In this document: in pieces, positions 46,454-54,753 of the stretch
How the letters are laid out: each line of letters opens with the position of its first letter
How positions within the stretch are numbered: the first letter of the stretch is position 1
Source: an uncultured Erysipelotrichaceae bacterium
Lineage (GTDB): Bacteria > Bacillota_I > Bacilli_A > RFN20 > CAG-826
Assembly: GCA_902802905.1 (NCBI GenBank)
Contig: CADCNT010000006.1
Location: forward strand, 36,852-100,851
DNA: 64,000 bases
Direction of reading: 5' to 3'
Program-made: the position numbers and the translations under genes
The notes under the pieces: model-generated
Seen by the model: only the letters and a program-made list of their open reading frames with translations
The model's database searches: none
What the model was told of the DNA's origin: nothing

Positions 46454-47878
46454 ATGGAGTTTGAAGCCGTCATTGGTTTAGAAATTCATATCGAGTTAAA
46501 AACAAAATCAAAAATGTTTTCATCTGCTCCTGTCACATATGGATTAGAGCCAAACACCCAAATTGAATTATATGATTTAGGATTCCCAGGTGTAATGCCT
46601 AGTGTTAATAAACAAGCGGTTATCAGCGCTATTAGAGTGTGTCATGCTTTAAACATGAAGATTGATGACACTCTAATGTTTGATCGAAAGAATTATTTTT
46701 ATAGCGATTTATCCAAAGGATATCAAATCACCCAACAATTTAGACCGATTGGAAGAGAAGGACATCTTACCATTAAAACTTTTGAAGGTGAAAAAGATAT
46801 AGGCATCGAACGATTACATCTCGAAGAGGATGCATGCAAACAACTACATTATTCTGACTATACTTTAATTGACTACAACCGTTCGGGAATTCCACTGATT
46901 GAAATTGTTTCTAAGCCAGAAATTAGAAGTGGTGAAGAAGCTGCTAAATATGTGGAAAAGATTAGATCGATTGTTACGTTCTTAGATGTTTCCAATGGGA
47001 AAATGGAAGAAGGGTCTTTAAGATGTGACACAAATGTGTCTGTAAGAGAAAAAGGTTCATCAGATTTTGGAATTAAAGTAGAAATTAAGAATGTCAATGG
47101 ACTCACCAATATTCAAAGGGCTATTGACTACGAAATAAGAAGACAAACTGAAATCTTACAAAAAGGTGAAATAGTTAAAGAAGAGACCCGCCGCTATGAT
47201 GAAAATAAAAAGATAACAGTGCTCATGCGTGCTAAAAACGATCCTGTCGATTATAAGTATTTCACTGACGCTAATATTGCCCCAATTAAATTAAGTAAAG
47301 AGTTTATTCAAGAAGCAATAAGCACATCACCAGAACTCGCGGAAGTTAAAAAGATTAGATATCTAAGCATGGGTTTAAATGAATATGATTCTGACTTATT
47401 AATTTCTGATGTTGATCTTTCTAAATATTTTGATGAAGCAGTTAGAAGTGGCGCTAATCCTAAACTATTAGCTAATTGGATTAACGTTAATGTAAGAGCA
47501 TCTCTTAAGCGTTTAAATATCTCAATTAATGAGTTTCCGATTACCCCAATTCACTTAGCGGAATTAATTAAAATTATCGAAAAAGGGAAAATATCAAATG
47601 TTCAAGCACGTGACCTATTCATGAAAATGCTTGAAAAGAAGATTTCCCCTAATAAAATATTAGAGGAATCTGATAGCACTCAGATTTCTGATATGTCAAC
47701 TATTCAAAAGTTGATTCTTGAAACTATTTCCGAAAACGAAAAATCAGTTATCGATTACAAAAATGGTAACGAAAGAGTCGTCGGATTTATAGTCGGGCAA
47801 GTTCTTAAAAAAAGTGCAGGAAAAGCTAATCCTGCACTGACCTCTAAATTAGTGCTAGAAGAATTAAAAAGGAGATAA
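46454..47878 (+). CDS. gatB: Asp/Glu-tRNA amidotransferase subunit B
   Basis: A 474-aa protein of standard GatB length: GLEIHIELKTKSKMFSSAP, FDRKNYFYSDLSKGYQITQ, GIERLHLEEDACK, SGIPLIEIVSKPEIRS, MEEGSLRCDTNVSVR, and the C-terminal YqeY-like helical tail. It phosphorylates and amidates mischarged Glu-tRNA-Gln or Asp-tRNA-Asn. AAAGGAGG in the gatA tail is its ribosome-binding site. galE follows after 4 nt. Confidence 0.96.
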   Translation: MEFEAVIGLEIHIELKTKSKMFSSAPVTYGLEPNTQIELYDLGFPGVMPSVNKQAVISAIRVCHALNMKIDDTLMFDRKNYFYSDLSKGYQITQQFRPIGREGHLTIKTFEGEKDIGIERLHLEEDACKQLHYSDYTLIDYNRSGIPLIEIVSKPEIRSGEEAAKYVEKIRSIVTFLDVSNGKMEEGSLRCDTNVSVREKGSSDFGIKVEIKNVNGLTNIQRAIDYEIRRQTEILQKGEIVKEETRRYDENKKITVLMRAKNDPVDYKYFTDANIAPIKLSKEFIQEAISTSPELAEVKKIRYLSMGLNEYDSDLLISDVDLSKYFDEAVRSGANPKLLANWINVNVRASLKRLNISINEFPITPIHLAELIKIIEKGKISNVQARDLFMKMLEKKISPNKILEESDSTQISDMSTIQKLILETISENEKSVIDYKNGNERVVGFIVGQVLKKSAGKANPALTSKLVLEELKRR

Positions 47879-47882
47879 AAAT

Positions 47883-48899
47883 ATGGCAATCCTAGTCACA
47901 GGTGGAACCGGTTATATTGGTAGCCACACAGTCGTTGAATTACTCAACAAAAATTATGATGTAGTAATCGTTGATAACTATGTCAATTCAAAACCCGAAG
48001 TTTTAAATAGAATCTTCAAAATTACTGGCAAAAAGCCAAGATTTTATGAAATAGATGTCTGTAATGAAGAAAAATTAAGAGAAGTTTTTAAGAAGGAAAA
48101 CATCACCGATATCATCCATTTCGCAGGCTTAAAAAGCGTTGGCGAATCCACTCAAAAACCTGGTTTATATATCAGAAATAATATTGGTTCAAGTATTGTT
48201 CTACTTAACCTTATGAAAGAGTTCAATGTTCATAATATTGTCTTCTCAAGTTCTGCTACAGTTTATGGCGTTCCAGATCATGTCCCACTAAAGGAAAGCG
48301 ATAAGATTGGTGGATGTACAAATCCATACGGACAAACCAAATTAGAAATTGAATATATGCTTGTTGATTTTGCTAATGAACATAAAGACGCTAATATTGC
48401 CATTCTTAGATATTTCAATCCAATTGGAGCACATGCTTCTGGCTTAATTGGCGAAGACCCACAAGGAATTCCAAATAACTTAATGCCATATATCACTCAA
48501 GTAGCAGTCGGCAAAAGACCATTCCTTAACGTCTTTGGTGATGATTACAACACTCCAGATGGCACCGGCGTTAGAGACTATATCCACGTTGTTGATTTAG
48601 CAAAAGGTCACTTAGCGGCTCTACGCAAGTTAGAAGAAAAACCTGGATTGGTTATTTATAACTTAGGCACCGGCAAAGGAACATCAGTGCTTGAATTAGT
48701 CCATGCATTTGAAAAAGCAAACGGATTAACTATTAAATACGAAATCAAAGAAAGACGTCCAGGCGATGTTGATGAAAACTATGCGGATGCATCCAAAGCA
48801 TTCAAAGAAATGGGTTGGAAAGCAGAACTCGACATCGTTGATGCTTGTAGAGATAGTTGGAACTGGCAAAAGAACAATCCAAAAGGCTACGATAAGTAG
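47883..48899 (+). CDS. galE: UDP-glucose 4-epimerase
   Basis: A 338-aa extended-SDR enzyme of GalE length. NAD site GGTGYIGSHT (~residue 7), HFAGLKSVGES, catalytic SSSATVYG and YGQTK (Tyr/Lys), NPIGAHASGLIGEDP, and GDYNTPDGTGVRDYIHV-like segment are all canonical. It interconverts UDP-glucose and UDP-galactose, supplying galactose for surface polysaccharide. It is co-transcribed with gatCAB by spacing (4 nt), which is an unusual pairing. tRNA-Arg follows 9 nt after the stop. Confidence 0.95.
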   Translation: MAILVTGGTGYIGSHTVVELLNKNYDVVIVDNYVNSKPEVLNRIFKITGKKPRFYEIDVCNEEKLREVFKKENITDIIHFAGLKSVGESTQKPGLYIRNNIGSSIVLLNLMKEFNVHNIVFSSSATVYGVPDHVPLKESDKIGGCTNPYGQTKLEIEYMLVDFANEHKDANIAILRYFNPIGAHASGLIGEDPQGIPNNLMPYITQVAVGKRPFLNVFGDDYNTPDGTGVRDYIHVVDLAKGHLAALRKLEEKPGLVIYNLGTGKGTSVLELVHAFEKANGLTIKYEIKERRPGDVDENYADASKAFKEMGWKAELDIVDACRDSWNWQKNNPKGYDK

Positions 48900-48908
48900 T
48901 CCTTTACT

Positions 48909-48985
48909 GCGCTTGTAACTCAGCTGGACAGAGTAACTCCCTCCTAAGGAGTAAGTCGGACGTTCGAATCGTCTCAAGCGCGCCA
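48909..48985 (+). tRNA. tRNA-Arg (anticodon CCT)
   Basis: Acceptor GCGCTTG pairs with CAAGCGC; T-loop GTTCGAATC; anticodon stem ACTCC/GGAGT encloses CTCCTAA, giving CCU in the anticodon (codon AGG). The 3' CCA is encoded (48983-48985). It starts only 9 nt after galE and shares its transcript or a promoter inside galE. Confidence 0.93.
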
Positions 48986-48998
48986 TATTTGTTTACTA

Positions 48999-49025
48999 AG
49001 ATTCGGCTATTGTCGAATCTTTTTG
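48999..49025 (+). terminator. Intrinsic terminator after tRNA-Arg
   Basis: AGATTCG, loop GCTATTGT, CGAATCT, then TTTTTG. Confidence 0.82.
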
Positions 49026-49049
49026 TTTTCTAATATGCATATGTATGTA

Positions 49050-49055
49050 TATAAT
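49050..49055 (+). promoter_or_regulatory. -10 box of the plsC-fakB-fakA operon, leaderless
   Basis: Perfect TATAAT ending 7 nt (GATTGCA) before ATG 49063. Confidence 0.65.
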
Positions 49056-49062
49056 GATTGCA

Positions 49063-49719
49063 ATGAAAAAGTCACCTTTATTTTCATTTAGATACTTCTT
49101 CTACGACTTCGTTAGAATTAATGGTTGGCCTCTTTTTATTTGGTTTAGACCAAAAAAAGTCTTCATTTCAAAGCAAGCAAAAAAGCCATTAAAAGGTGGA
49201 CTTATTTTGATGTCTAATCACATTTCTTTGAAAGATCCGCTTTATATTCAAACATGTATCATTTCTAGAAGACATCATTTTGTGGCTAACAAAGAAATCT
49301 TCGATACCAAGTTTAAGAACTGGTTATTTAAAACTGCGTTTATGTGTATTGAAATTGATAGAGATAATTTCTCTATGGCCAACCTAAGAGAAGTAAATTC
49401 ACATCTACAAATGGGTGAGATGGTTACTATGTTCCCTGAAGGTCATGTCAATGTCACTCCTGAAGAACTAAAAGCTTTTAAAGGTGGCATTGTGATGATG
49501 GCGTATAAGACTCATTCTCCAATTCTTCCGGTATATATAACTAAACGAAAGCATTGGTGGAATCGTCTTACAATTTTTATTGGAGAGCAGATTGATATAA
49601 ATTCATATTTAGGTGATAAACCATTCAATGTGAACACTATCAAAGAGGTATCTAAATACCTCGAGGAAAAAGAGAAGGAATTGGAATTGCTTTGCAATAA
49701 TTATAAAAAACGTGTTTAA
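49063..49719 (+). CDS. plsC: 1-acyl-sn-glycerol-3-phosphate acyltransferase
   Basis: A 218-aa PlsC-type enzyme. The catalytic NHISLKD (NHx4D, ~residue 53) and FPEGH (~130) motifs are intact, with LPVYITKRKHWWNR as block IV. It makes phosphatidic acid from lyso-phosphatidate. I start at 49063 (MKKSPLFSF), since the earlier in-frame ATGs at 49045 and 49054 overlap the TATAAT box. Its neighbours fakB and fakA activate exogenous fatty acids to acyl-phosphate, which feeds the same pathway through PlsY/PlsX. Confidence 0.92.
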   Translation: MKKSPLFSFRYFFYDFVRINGWPLFIWFRPKKVFISKQAKKPLKGGLILMSNHISLKDPLYIQTCIISRRHHFVANKEIFDTKFKNWLFKTAFMCIEIDRDNFSMANLREVNSHLQMGEMVTMFPEGHVNVTPEELKAFKGGIVMMAYKTHSPILPVYITKRKHWWNRLTIFIGEQIDINSYLGDKPFNVNTIKEVSKYLEEKEKELELLCNNYKKRV

Positions 49720-49747
49720 TATTTAAGACAAAAAGGAAAGATATATT

Positions 49748-50680
49748 ATGAGCAACAAATTTGTTATTTTGGCTGACACAACCTGCGACATTTCAAAGGA
49801 ATTCAGAAAAGAGTTCGATATTGAACTCATCCCTGGTCACTTTACAACCCCTGATGGCAAAGAACATTTAGGTGATTGTTCTTGGGATGAATTTAATCGT
49901 GATGAATTCTATCGCGCTTTAAAAAGAGACCCTGCTGGATTTGCTAGCTCTCCTGCAAGCATTGAAGAGTTTAAAGAAGTGTTCTTAAAGCACGCAAAAG
50001 AAGGAGAAGCAATGATTTCAGTCTGTATCTCTGGCGCAATGAGTGGTACATATTCATTTATGTGTTCTGCAAGAGAAGCAGTCTTAAAAGAATTCCCAAA
50101 AGCAGAAATTTATGTATGTGATTCTAGAAGATTTGGTCCTGTCTGTGGCTTAATGTGTATCTATTTAGCCAATTTACGTAAAGAAGGCAAATCTGCAAAA
50201 CAAGCATTTGAGTGGTTAGAAGAAAACAAGAATTGTTTCCATCAAGCTGGTTGGATGGATGATTTATCATTTGTTGCTAAAAAAGGAAGAATTACCCACG
50301 CTAAAGCATTCTTTGGTTCTTTAATTGGTATTAAACCAATTGGCGAATTTGACTATAACGGTATGACTACTGTTATCGGCAAAGGCAAGGGCGAAGATAA
50401 AACTATGCAAGCCTTAGTGGAATATATTTCTTCCAATATTGTTGAACCAGAAAAACAAATTATCTTTGTTGCGACAAGTAACGAACATAAACAAGCAGAA
50501 AAATATAAGAATTTAATCGTGGAAAGATTCCACCCACAAGCAGCTTATGTCTGTGACGTATTTTCTAACTGTGGAATTAACATCGGTCCAGGCTTAATGG
50601 CGGCTTACTACTTTGGCAAGCCAATTACTGAGGGATTGGTTGATGAATCCAAAGCTTTAAAAGCTATCTTAGATAAATAA
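49748..50680 (+). CDS. fakB: DegV family fatty-acid-binding protein, FakB subunit
   Basis: A 310-aa DegV protein: FVILADTTCDISKEFRKEF, FASSPASIEEFKEVF, VCISGAMSGTYSFM, VCDSRRFGPVCGLM, DDLSFVAKKGRITHAKAFFGSLIGIKPI and the C-terminal NCGINIGPGLMAAYYFG. Placed 3 nt upstream of fakA it is the fatty-acid carrier of the kinase. AAAGGAAAGA precedes the ATG. It differs clearly from the DegV at 20.8 kb, so two carriers with different lipid preference are likely. Confidence 0.93.
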   Translation: MSNKFVILADTTCDISKEFRKEFDIELIPGHFTTPDGKEHLGDCSWDEFNRDEFYRALKRDPAGFASSPASIEEFKEVFLKHAKEGEAMISVCISGAMSGTYSFMCSAREAVLKEFPKAEIYVCDSRRFGPVCGLMCIYLANLRKEGKSAKQAFEWLEENKNCFHQAGWMDDLSFVAKKGRITHAKAFFGSLIGIKPIGEFDYNGMTTVIGKGKGEDKTMQALVEYISSNIVEPEKQIIFVATSNEHKQAEKYKNLIVERFHPQAAYVCDVFSNCGINIGPGLMAAYYFGKPITEGLVDESKALKAILDK

Positions 50681-50683
50681 TTA

Positions 50684-52324
50684 ATGAAAAGACTTATTAC
50701 CGGTATAGATTTTGAAGGGATGCTTTCAAACGCCCTGAACAATATTCGCAATGCTGAATACACTGTTAACAGCATGAATGTTTTTCCTGTGGCGGATGGT
50801 GATACCGGTACGAACATGCGTCTAACTTTAGAACATGGTTATACGAAAGCTGCTAAAAATAAACACTTAGGAAGATACTTAAAAGAAGTCGCCTGTGGAA
50901 TGCTTTTAGGCGCTAGAGGGAATTCTGGAGTTATTCTTTCACAATTATTCAAAGGCATGTCTGATGAATTAATTGATAAAGGTGTTGTTAACTCTAGAGA
51001 ATTAAAAAATTCGTTTATCAGAGCGTATCAAACTGCTTATAAAGCAGTAGTGAATCCTGTTGAAGGTACTATTCTTACAGTAGCTAGAGAAGGCGTAGAA
51101 AACATTAAAGATCAAATCCGTGGTGATATCACCATTGAAAAGACTTTAATGCTTTATCTTAAAGAAATGAATTATTCTCTTAAGAGAACTCCAGAGTTAT
51201 TACCAACTCTAAAAGAAGCATCTGTTCTTGATAGTGGTGGATATGGTTATATCCTCATTATTGAAGGAATGTATAAATTCCTCATTGGAGAAGTAATTAC
51301 TCCAAAAGATAATCGTGAAGTTAAACCTGCTGTGATTAACACTCCTATTTATTTTGATGAAAAGAGTGAATTTGTTGATGGCTACTGCATGGAGTATTTA
51401 CTCCAACTCTTGGAAATCAGAAAATACAAAGAAACTTTTGATCTAAACACATATATTAACTCATTGAAATCTCTAGGCACCTCTTTAGTGGTGCTTAAAG
51501 AAGGATCTATTGTTAAAGTTCATATTCATACACTTAATCCTTCTAGAGTCATTGACCTCAGCCAACAATATGGTGAGTTCATTTCATTCAAGCTAGAGAA
51601 TATGCAACTCCAACATAACGAATTTTCTATCGTTCATAAGAAAGACGATGAAAATAAAAAAGAACTGGGTATTATCGCTGTTATCAACGGAGAAGAAATT
51701 GAAAATAACATTCGTGATTTAGGTGTGGATATTGTTATCTCTGCATCTAGCAACATGAATGTTTCTAGCAATGAATTTTTAGACGCTATTAATTCAATTA
51801 ATGCTAAGAAGATTATTATCTTCCCAAACAACATAAATACCTTTGGCGCTGCTAACCAAGCAATCGATTTAGCCAAAGCAAAAGATAAAGTATTTGTCAT
51901 CCCATCCAAGAGCATGATGGAATGCTTTGTAGCTCTTCAAATGGATATGCCTGATGAAGAAGCAAATAGCCGTATCTCTGCTTTTATAGAAAACATAAAA
52001 TTAGCGACCACAATAATTGTGACAACTGCATCTAAGGATTATGAAAGAGACGGTTTCCGTTGCGTAATTGGTGACAAAATAGCGCTTATTAACGATGAAT
52101 TAGTGTCATCAAGTGATTCAGAAATCAAGAGTTTAGAAGAAGCTTTAAATAAAGTTGAAAACTTATCTGAAAAATCAGGAATGGTTATCTATCTTGGTCG
52201 TGACGCAAGAGATGGTTTGGAAGATGAAATTATGGATTTAATGGACAACAAATATGATTTCATCGAATATCAAATTGTTAAAGGAAAGCAAGACACTTTA
52301 GAAGTGTTAATTGGTTTATTCTAA
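50684..52324 (+). CDS. fakA: Fatty acid kinase catalytic subunit FakA (DAK2/YloV)
   Basis: A 546-aa protein, the usual FakA length. N-terminal DAK2 kinase domain with metal/ATP site VFPVADGDTGTNMRLTL (~residue 33-49), GARGNSGVILSQLFKG, NPVEGTILTVARE and LDSGGYGYILIIEG; middle domain with HIHTLNP; C-terminal EDD-like domain. It phosphorylates FakB-bound fatty acids to acyl-phosphate. It is in an operon with plsC and fakB, and the hydrolase gene starts one base after its stop. Confidence 0.95.
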   Translation: MKRLITGIDFEGMLSNALNNIRNAEYTVNSMNVFPVADGDTGTNMRLTLEHGYTKAAKNKHLGRYLKEVACGMLLGARGNSGVILSQLFKGMSDELIDKGVVNSRELKNSFIRAYQTAYKAVVNPVEGTILTVAREGVENIKDQIRGDITIEKTLMLYLKEMNYSLKRTPELLPTLKEASVLDSGGYGYILIIEGMYKFLIGEVITPKDNREVKPAVINTPIYFDEKSEFVDGYCMEYLLQLLEIRKYKETFDLNTYINSLKSLGTSLVVLKEGSIVKVHIHTLNPSRVIDLSQQYGEFISFKLENMQLQHNEFSIVHKKDDENKKELGIIAVINGEEIENNIRDLGVDIVISASSNMNVSSNEFLDAINSINAKKIIIFPNNINTFGAANQAIDLAKAKDKVFVIPSKSMMECFVALQMDMPDEEANSRISAFIENIKLATTIIVTTASKDYERDGFRCVIGDKIALINDELVSSSDSEIKSLEEALNKVENLSEKSGMVIYLGRDARDGLEDEIMDLMDNKYDFIEYQIVKGKQDTLEVLIGLF

Positions 52325-52325
52325 T

Positions 52326-53270
52326 ATGCTTTGGCTGTGGATTCTATTAGGTCTATTAGGAGCGGGATTATTCATGTATATCCTTCTCACTTTTATTATC
52401 TCCTGCATTATCTACACCAAATTATTTGTAAGAACCTCTAAAGATAAGTGGGGAAGAACTGTTTCTTGGAAAGATGAAGAATTAGAAAACATGTTCGCTC
52501 AAGGAAAAGAGTGGGGTGCTAAATACGATAAATATCGTAAAACAGTAGAAATTGATTCTGAAGGTTTCCATCTTGTTGGTGAATATTTTGATTTTGGTTA
52601 TAAAAGAGCGGTCATCATCATTCCTGGAAGAAGCGAATCAGGAACTTATTCATATTATTTTTCCGACCCATATAGAGTCAGTGGTTTTAATGTTTTAGCA
52701 ATTGATAACCGCTGCCATGGGTTAAGCGAAGGCAAATATAACACGATCGGTTTAAAAGAATATAAGGACATTTTAAACTGGGGCAAATATCTTGTTGAAA
52801 AAGAAGGCAATGAATCAATCTATCTGCACGGCATTTGTATTGGTTCCGCTACTGCGATTCACTTGTTAAGTAGAAAAGATGTTCCAAGCTATTTTAAAGG
52901 CGTCACTTGTGAAGGCACATTTACTACATTCGCGGAACTATTTGATAATCAATTAAGAAAAAGAAATAAGCCAATTTTTCCTCACACCATGGAAGTGATG
53001 GGATTAATTAGTTTACACGCTGGTAAAAGTGTCTATAGAAATAGTCCAATAAAAGAAATTGATAAAGTCAAAGTTCCGATGCTTTTCTTATATAGCAGAG
53101 AAGATAGTTATGCTAAACCAGAAAAATCAATGGAACTATTTAATAAAGTCAAAGCTCCAAAAAGATTAGAGTGGTTCCCTAAAGGAGAACATTCACATAT
53201 TCGTATCCATAACACTAAAGAATATGATGAAGCAATTATTAGATTTCTAAAGGATTATCTCCCGCAATGA
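52326..53270 (+). CDS. Membrane-anchored alpha/beta hydrolase with Cys at the nucleophile
   Basis: A 314-aa protein: N-terminal membrane helix (~2-28) followed by an alpha/beta-hydrolase domain. FNVLAIDNRCHGLSEGKYNTIG is the family lid/oxyanion region; the nucleophile elbow reads HGICIGSAT (~residue 180), with Cys in place of Ser; Asp lies in LFLYSREDSY and His in KGEHSHIRIH. A Cys-Asp-His set is known in dienelactone hydrolase. Substrate unknown; the lipid operon suggests an acyl or lysophospholipid. I use ATG 52326, one base after the fakA stop, rather than a TTG 15 nt earlier. Confidence 0.83.
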   Translation: MLWLWILLGLLGAGLFMYILLTFIISCIIYTKLFVRTSKDKWGRTVSWKDEELENMFAQGKEWGAKYDKYRKTVEIDSEGFHLVGEYFDFGYKRAVIIIPGRSESGTYSYYFSDPYRVSGFNVLAIDNRCHGLSEGKYNTIGLKEYKDILNWGKYLVEKEGNESIYLHGICIGSATAIHLLSRKDVPSYFKGVTCEGTFTTFAELFDNQLRKRNKPIFPHTMEVMGLISLHAGKSVYRNSPIKEIDKVKVPMLFLYSREDSYAKPEKSMELFNKVKAPKRLEWFPKGEHSHIRIHNTKEYDEAIIRFLKDYLPQ

Positions 53271-54088
53271 AAAAAGTCGCTTTCATGAGCATGGATGTCG
53301 AAAGCTATTTTGATACCCTATGTTTAAAAGGGAAAAAGATAGATCGAGATCCAAAATATAACTGTGCTTCTGATATTCAAAAATACGTACATTTTTTAAA
53401 TAAACACAACATACACGGCACCTTTTTTGTTGTGGCTGATTTTATTAAGGACTGTAAAGAGTATCTTTTAGAAGCCATTAAGGACGGTCATGAAATTGGT
53501 TTACATTGTCTACATCATCAAAGTTATAAAAGGATAAGCAAAGAACAATTCATTAAAGAAATTAACGAAGCTAAAGAAATCGTGAAAAAAGAATTAGGAG
53601 TGGAACCAGTTGGCTTCCGCTTTCCTTGTTTTGAACTTAGAAAAGAATTATTAGATACATTAAAAGACCTTGGCTTTATTTATGATTCAAGCGTGATTAA
53701 ACCTAATAAATCATTTAAACATGTTCAAGGATTCATATATGAAAAAGACGGGCTTATGGAATTTGCACCAAACATCATTGATTTCCCTTTAAAGAAAGTG
53801 TTAATTTCTGGAGGAGGATATTGCCGATTCCTTAAAGGTAAACAACTTGATAGAACGATTCATAAACACATTCAAAAACATGATTCTTTCCTTGTCTATT
53901 TTCACCCCTTTGAAATTCATGAAGGATATCTTCCTGTTCCATGGAACATCTTATTAGCGCAAAAAAGATACATCAGGAAAAATAGAGAAACATACTTATC
54001 TTATTTAGATTCCATAATTACTTATCTTAAAGATAACGGATATGAATTCTCAAATATGAAAGAGTACACACTTAACCATAAAAAGTGA
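53267..54088 (+). CDS. Polysaccharide deacetylase (NodB-type)
   Basis: A 273-aa cytoplasm-type NodB-fold enzyme. Motif 1 SMDVESYFD (metal/catalytic Asp), motif 2 GHEIGLHCLHHQSY (His ligands), motif 3 GFRFPCF (Arg-Pro) and motif 5 FLVYFHPFEIH are present. No signal peptide, so it may act on an intracellular or lipid-linked sugar. Its ATG overlaps the hydrolase stop by 4 nt. It ends in TGA and the operon terminates at 54142-54172. Confidence 0.86.
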   Translation: MKKVAFMSMDVESYFDTLCLKGKKIDRDPKYNCASDIQKYVHFLNKHNIHGTFFVVADFIKDCKEYLLEAIKDGHEIGLHCLHHQSYKRISKEQFIKEINEAKEIVKKELGVEPVGFRFPCFELRKELLDTLKDLGFIYDSSVIKPNKSFKHVQGFIYEKDGLMEFAPNIIDFPLKKVLISGGGYCRFLKGKQLDRTIHKHIQKHDSFLVYFHPFEIHEGYLPVPWNILLAQKRYIRKNRETYLSYLDSIITYLKDNGYEFSNMKEYTLNHKK

Positions 54089-54099
54089 TTGTGCGCATA

Positions 54100-54128
54100 T
54101 TGACAAAGCCTGATACTTGGTTTACTTT
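54100..54128 (+). promoter_or_regulatory. Possible antisense promoter opposite the toxin-like gene
   Basis: TTGACA (54100-54105), 17-nt spacer, TACTTT (54123-54128). It would give a very short plus-strand RNA ending at the 54142-54172 terminator, complementary to the 3' end of the minus-strand mini-ORF. The -10 is weak. Confidence 0.3.
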
Positions 54129-54141
54129 ATAAATGTGGTTT

Positions 54142-54172
54142 GAGTCCCTATCTTCTAGGTGACTCTTTTATT
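54142..54172 (+). terminator. Intrinsic terminator overlapping the toxin-like ORF
   Basis: GAGTCCCTA, loop, TAGGTGACTC (one bulged T), then TTTTATT. It ends the plsC-to-deacetylase operon and lies across the last codons of the minus-strand mini-ORF. Confidence 0.75.
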
Positions 54173-54219
54173 ATGCTTATCAGGAAGCACAACATAATGA
54201 GAATAACCATGATTTCCAT
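54148..54219 (-). CDS. 23-aa hydrophobic peptide, type I toxin-like
   Basis: ATG 54219 to TAG 54148 on the minus strand encodes 23 residues: MEIMVILIMLCFLISII followed by KESPRR. AAAGGAGGA lies 6 nt upstream, a nearly perfect anti-16S match, far better than most genes here. A hydrophobic helix with a short basic tail, a ~150-nt structured leader and overlap with an opposing transcript is the layout of Bacillus TxpA/BsrG and Fst-type membrane toxins with antisense RNA. No homology can be claimed by eye. The longer frame (to 54339) lacks a ribosome-binding site. Confidence 0.5.
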   Translation of the reverse strand: MEIMVILIMLCFLISIIKESPRR

Positions 54220-54250
54220 AGCACATCCTCCTTTCACATTTCCTCTTAGA

Positions 54251-54266
54251 CTTATCCTAGGATAAG
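54251..54266. repeat. 16-bp perfect palindrome in the toxin-like leader
   Basis: CTTATCCTAGGATAAG, 30-45 nt upstream of the mini-ORF start. In RNA it forms a short hairpin and may control access to the ribosome-binding site. Confidence 0.45.
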
Positions 54267-54499
54267 ATAAGCACTCGAGAAACCAAGAAAGACGCCACTT
54301 AACTGATATCCAAGGATACCAGACTAAGAGTAAGAACACCTTTTTGGACCTGTGTCCATAAAAAGTGCCTCTATATAATAAAGAGGGAAGATTTTTGAAA
54401 ATTTTGAAAATTATTTTTTGAATGATCTAGTTATTAACTTTTATACATAAAAGTAATAAAAACTTTTTGTTTCTAATTAAGTCAATTTATTATTTTTTC
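54267..54499. other. AT-rich gap between toxin-like leader and tRNA-Ala promoter
   Basis: No convincing gene. On the minus strand TATTAT (54380-54375) may start the toxin-like mRNA, giving a leader with small hairpins (CCTCT/AGAGG, GGAC/GTCC). The rest (54400-54499) is very AT-rich with no coding or structural signal. Confidence 0.4.
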
Positions 54500-54529
54500 T
54501 TGATATTTAATTATAACTATATATATAAT
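54500..54529 (+). promoter_or_regulatory. tRNA-Ala promoter
   Basis: TTGATA (54500-54505), 18-nt spacer, TATAAT (54524-54529), 13 nt before the tRNA. Confidence 0.65.
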
Positions 54530-54542
54530 TTATAACGCTGTC

Positions 54543-54618
54543 GGGTCTGTAGCTCACCTGGGAGAGCGCCTCCATGGCATGGAGGAGGTAGAGGGTTCGA
54601 TCCCCTTCAGATCCACCA
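54543..54618 (+). tRNA. tRNA-Ala (anticodon GGC)
   Basis: Acceptor GGGTCTG pairs with CAGATCC (one G-U), D-arm AGCTCACCTGGGAGAGCG-like, anticodon stem CCTCC/GGAGG around ATGGCAT gives GGC, T-loop GTTCGATCC. The 3' CCA is encoded (54616-54618). It is a single-gene unit with promoter and terminator. Confidence 0.95.
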
Positions 54619-54631
54619 AAAATATAAATTG

Positions 54632-54655
54632 TCCTGAATTAATCAGGATTTTTTA
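54632..54655 (+). terminator. Intrinsic terminator of tRNA-Ala
   Basis: TCCTGA, loop ATTAA, TCAGGA, then TTTTTTATTT. Confidence 0.88.
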
Positions 54656-54753
54656 TTTCTCATAAAAACATATATATTTTCTTAAGTAAAAAATGATGTA
54701 ACTTTATCTATGTTTTTTATAATCAAATCATTATATTTTATTAGTGTTAAGTT

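Noticed and set aside
54148..54339. 63-codon minus-strand reading frame containing the toxin-like peptide
   Set aside because: The upstream 40 codons have no ribosome-binding site and overlap the palindromic leader; only the 23-codon part from 54219 has AAAGGAGGA, so the longer form is not called.
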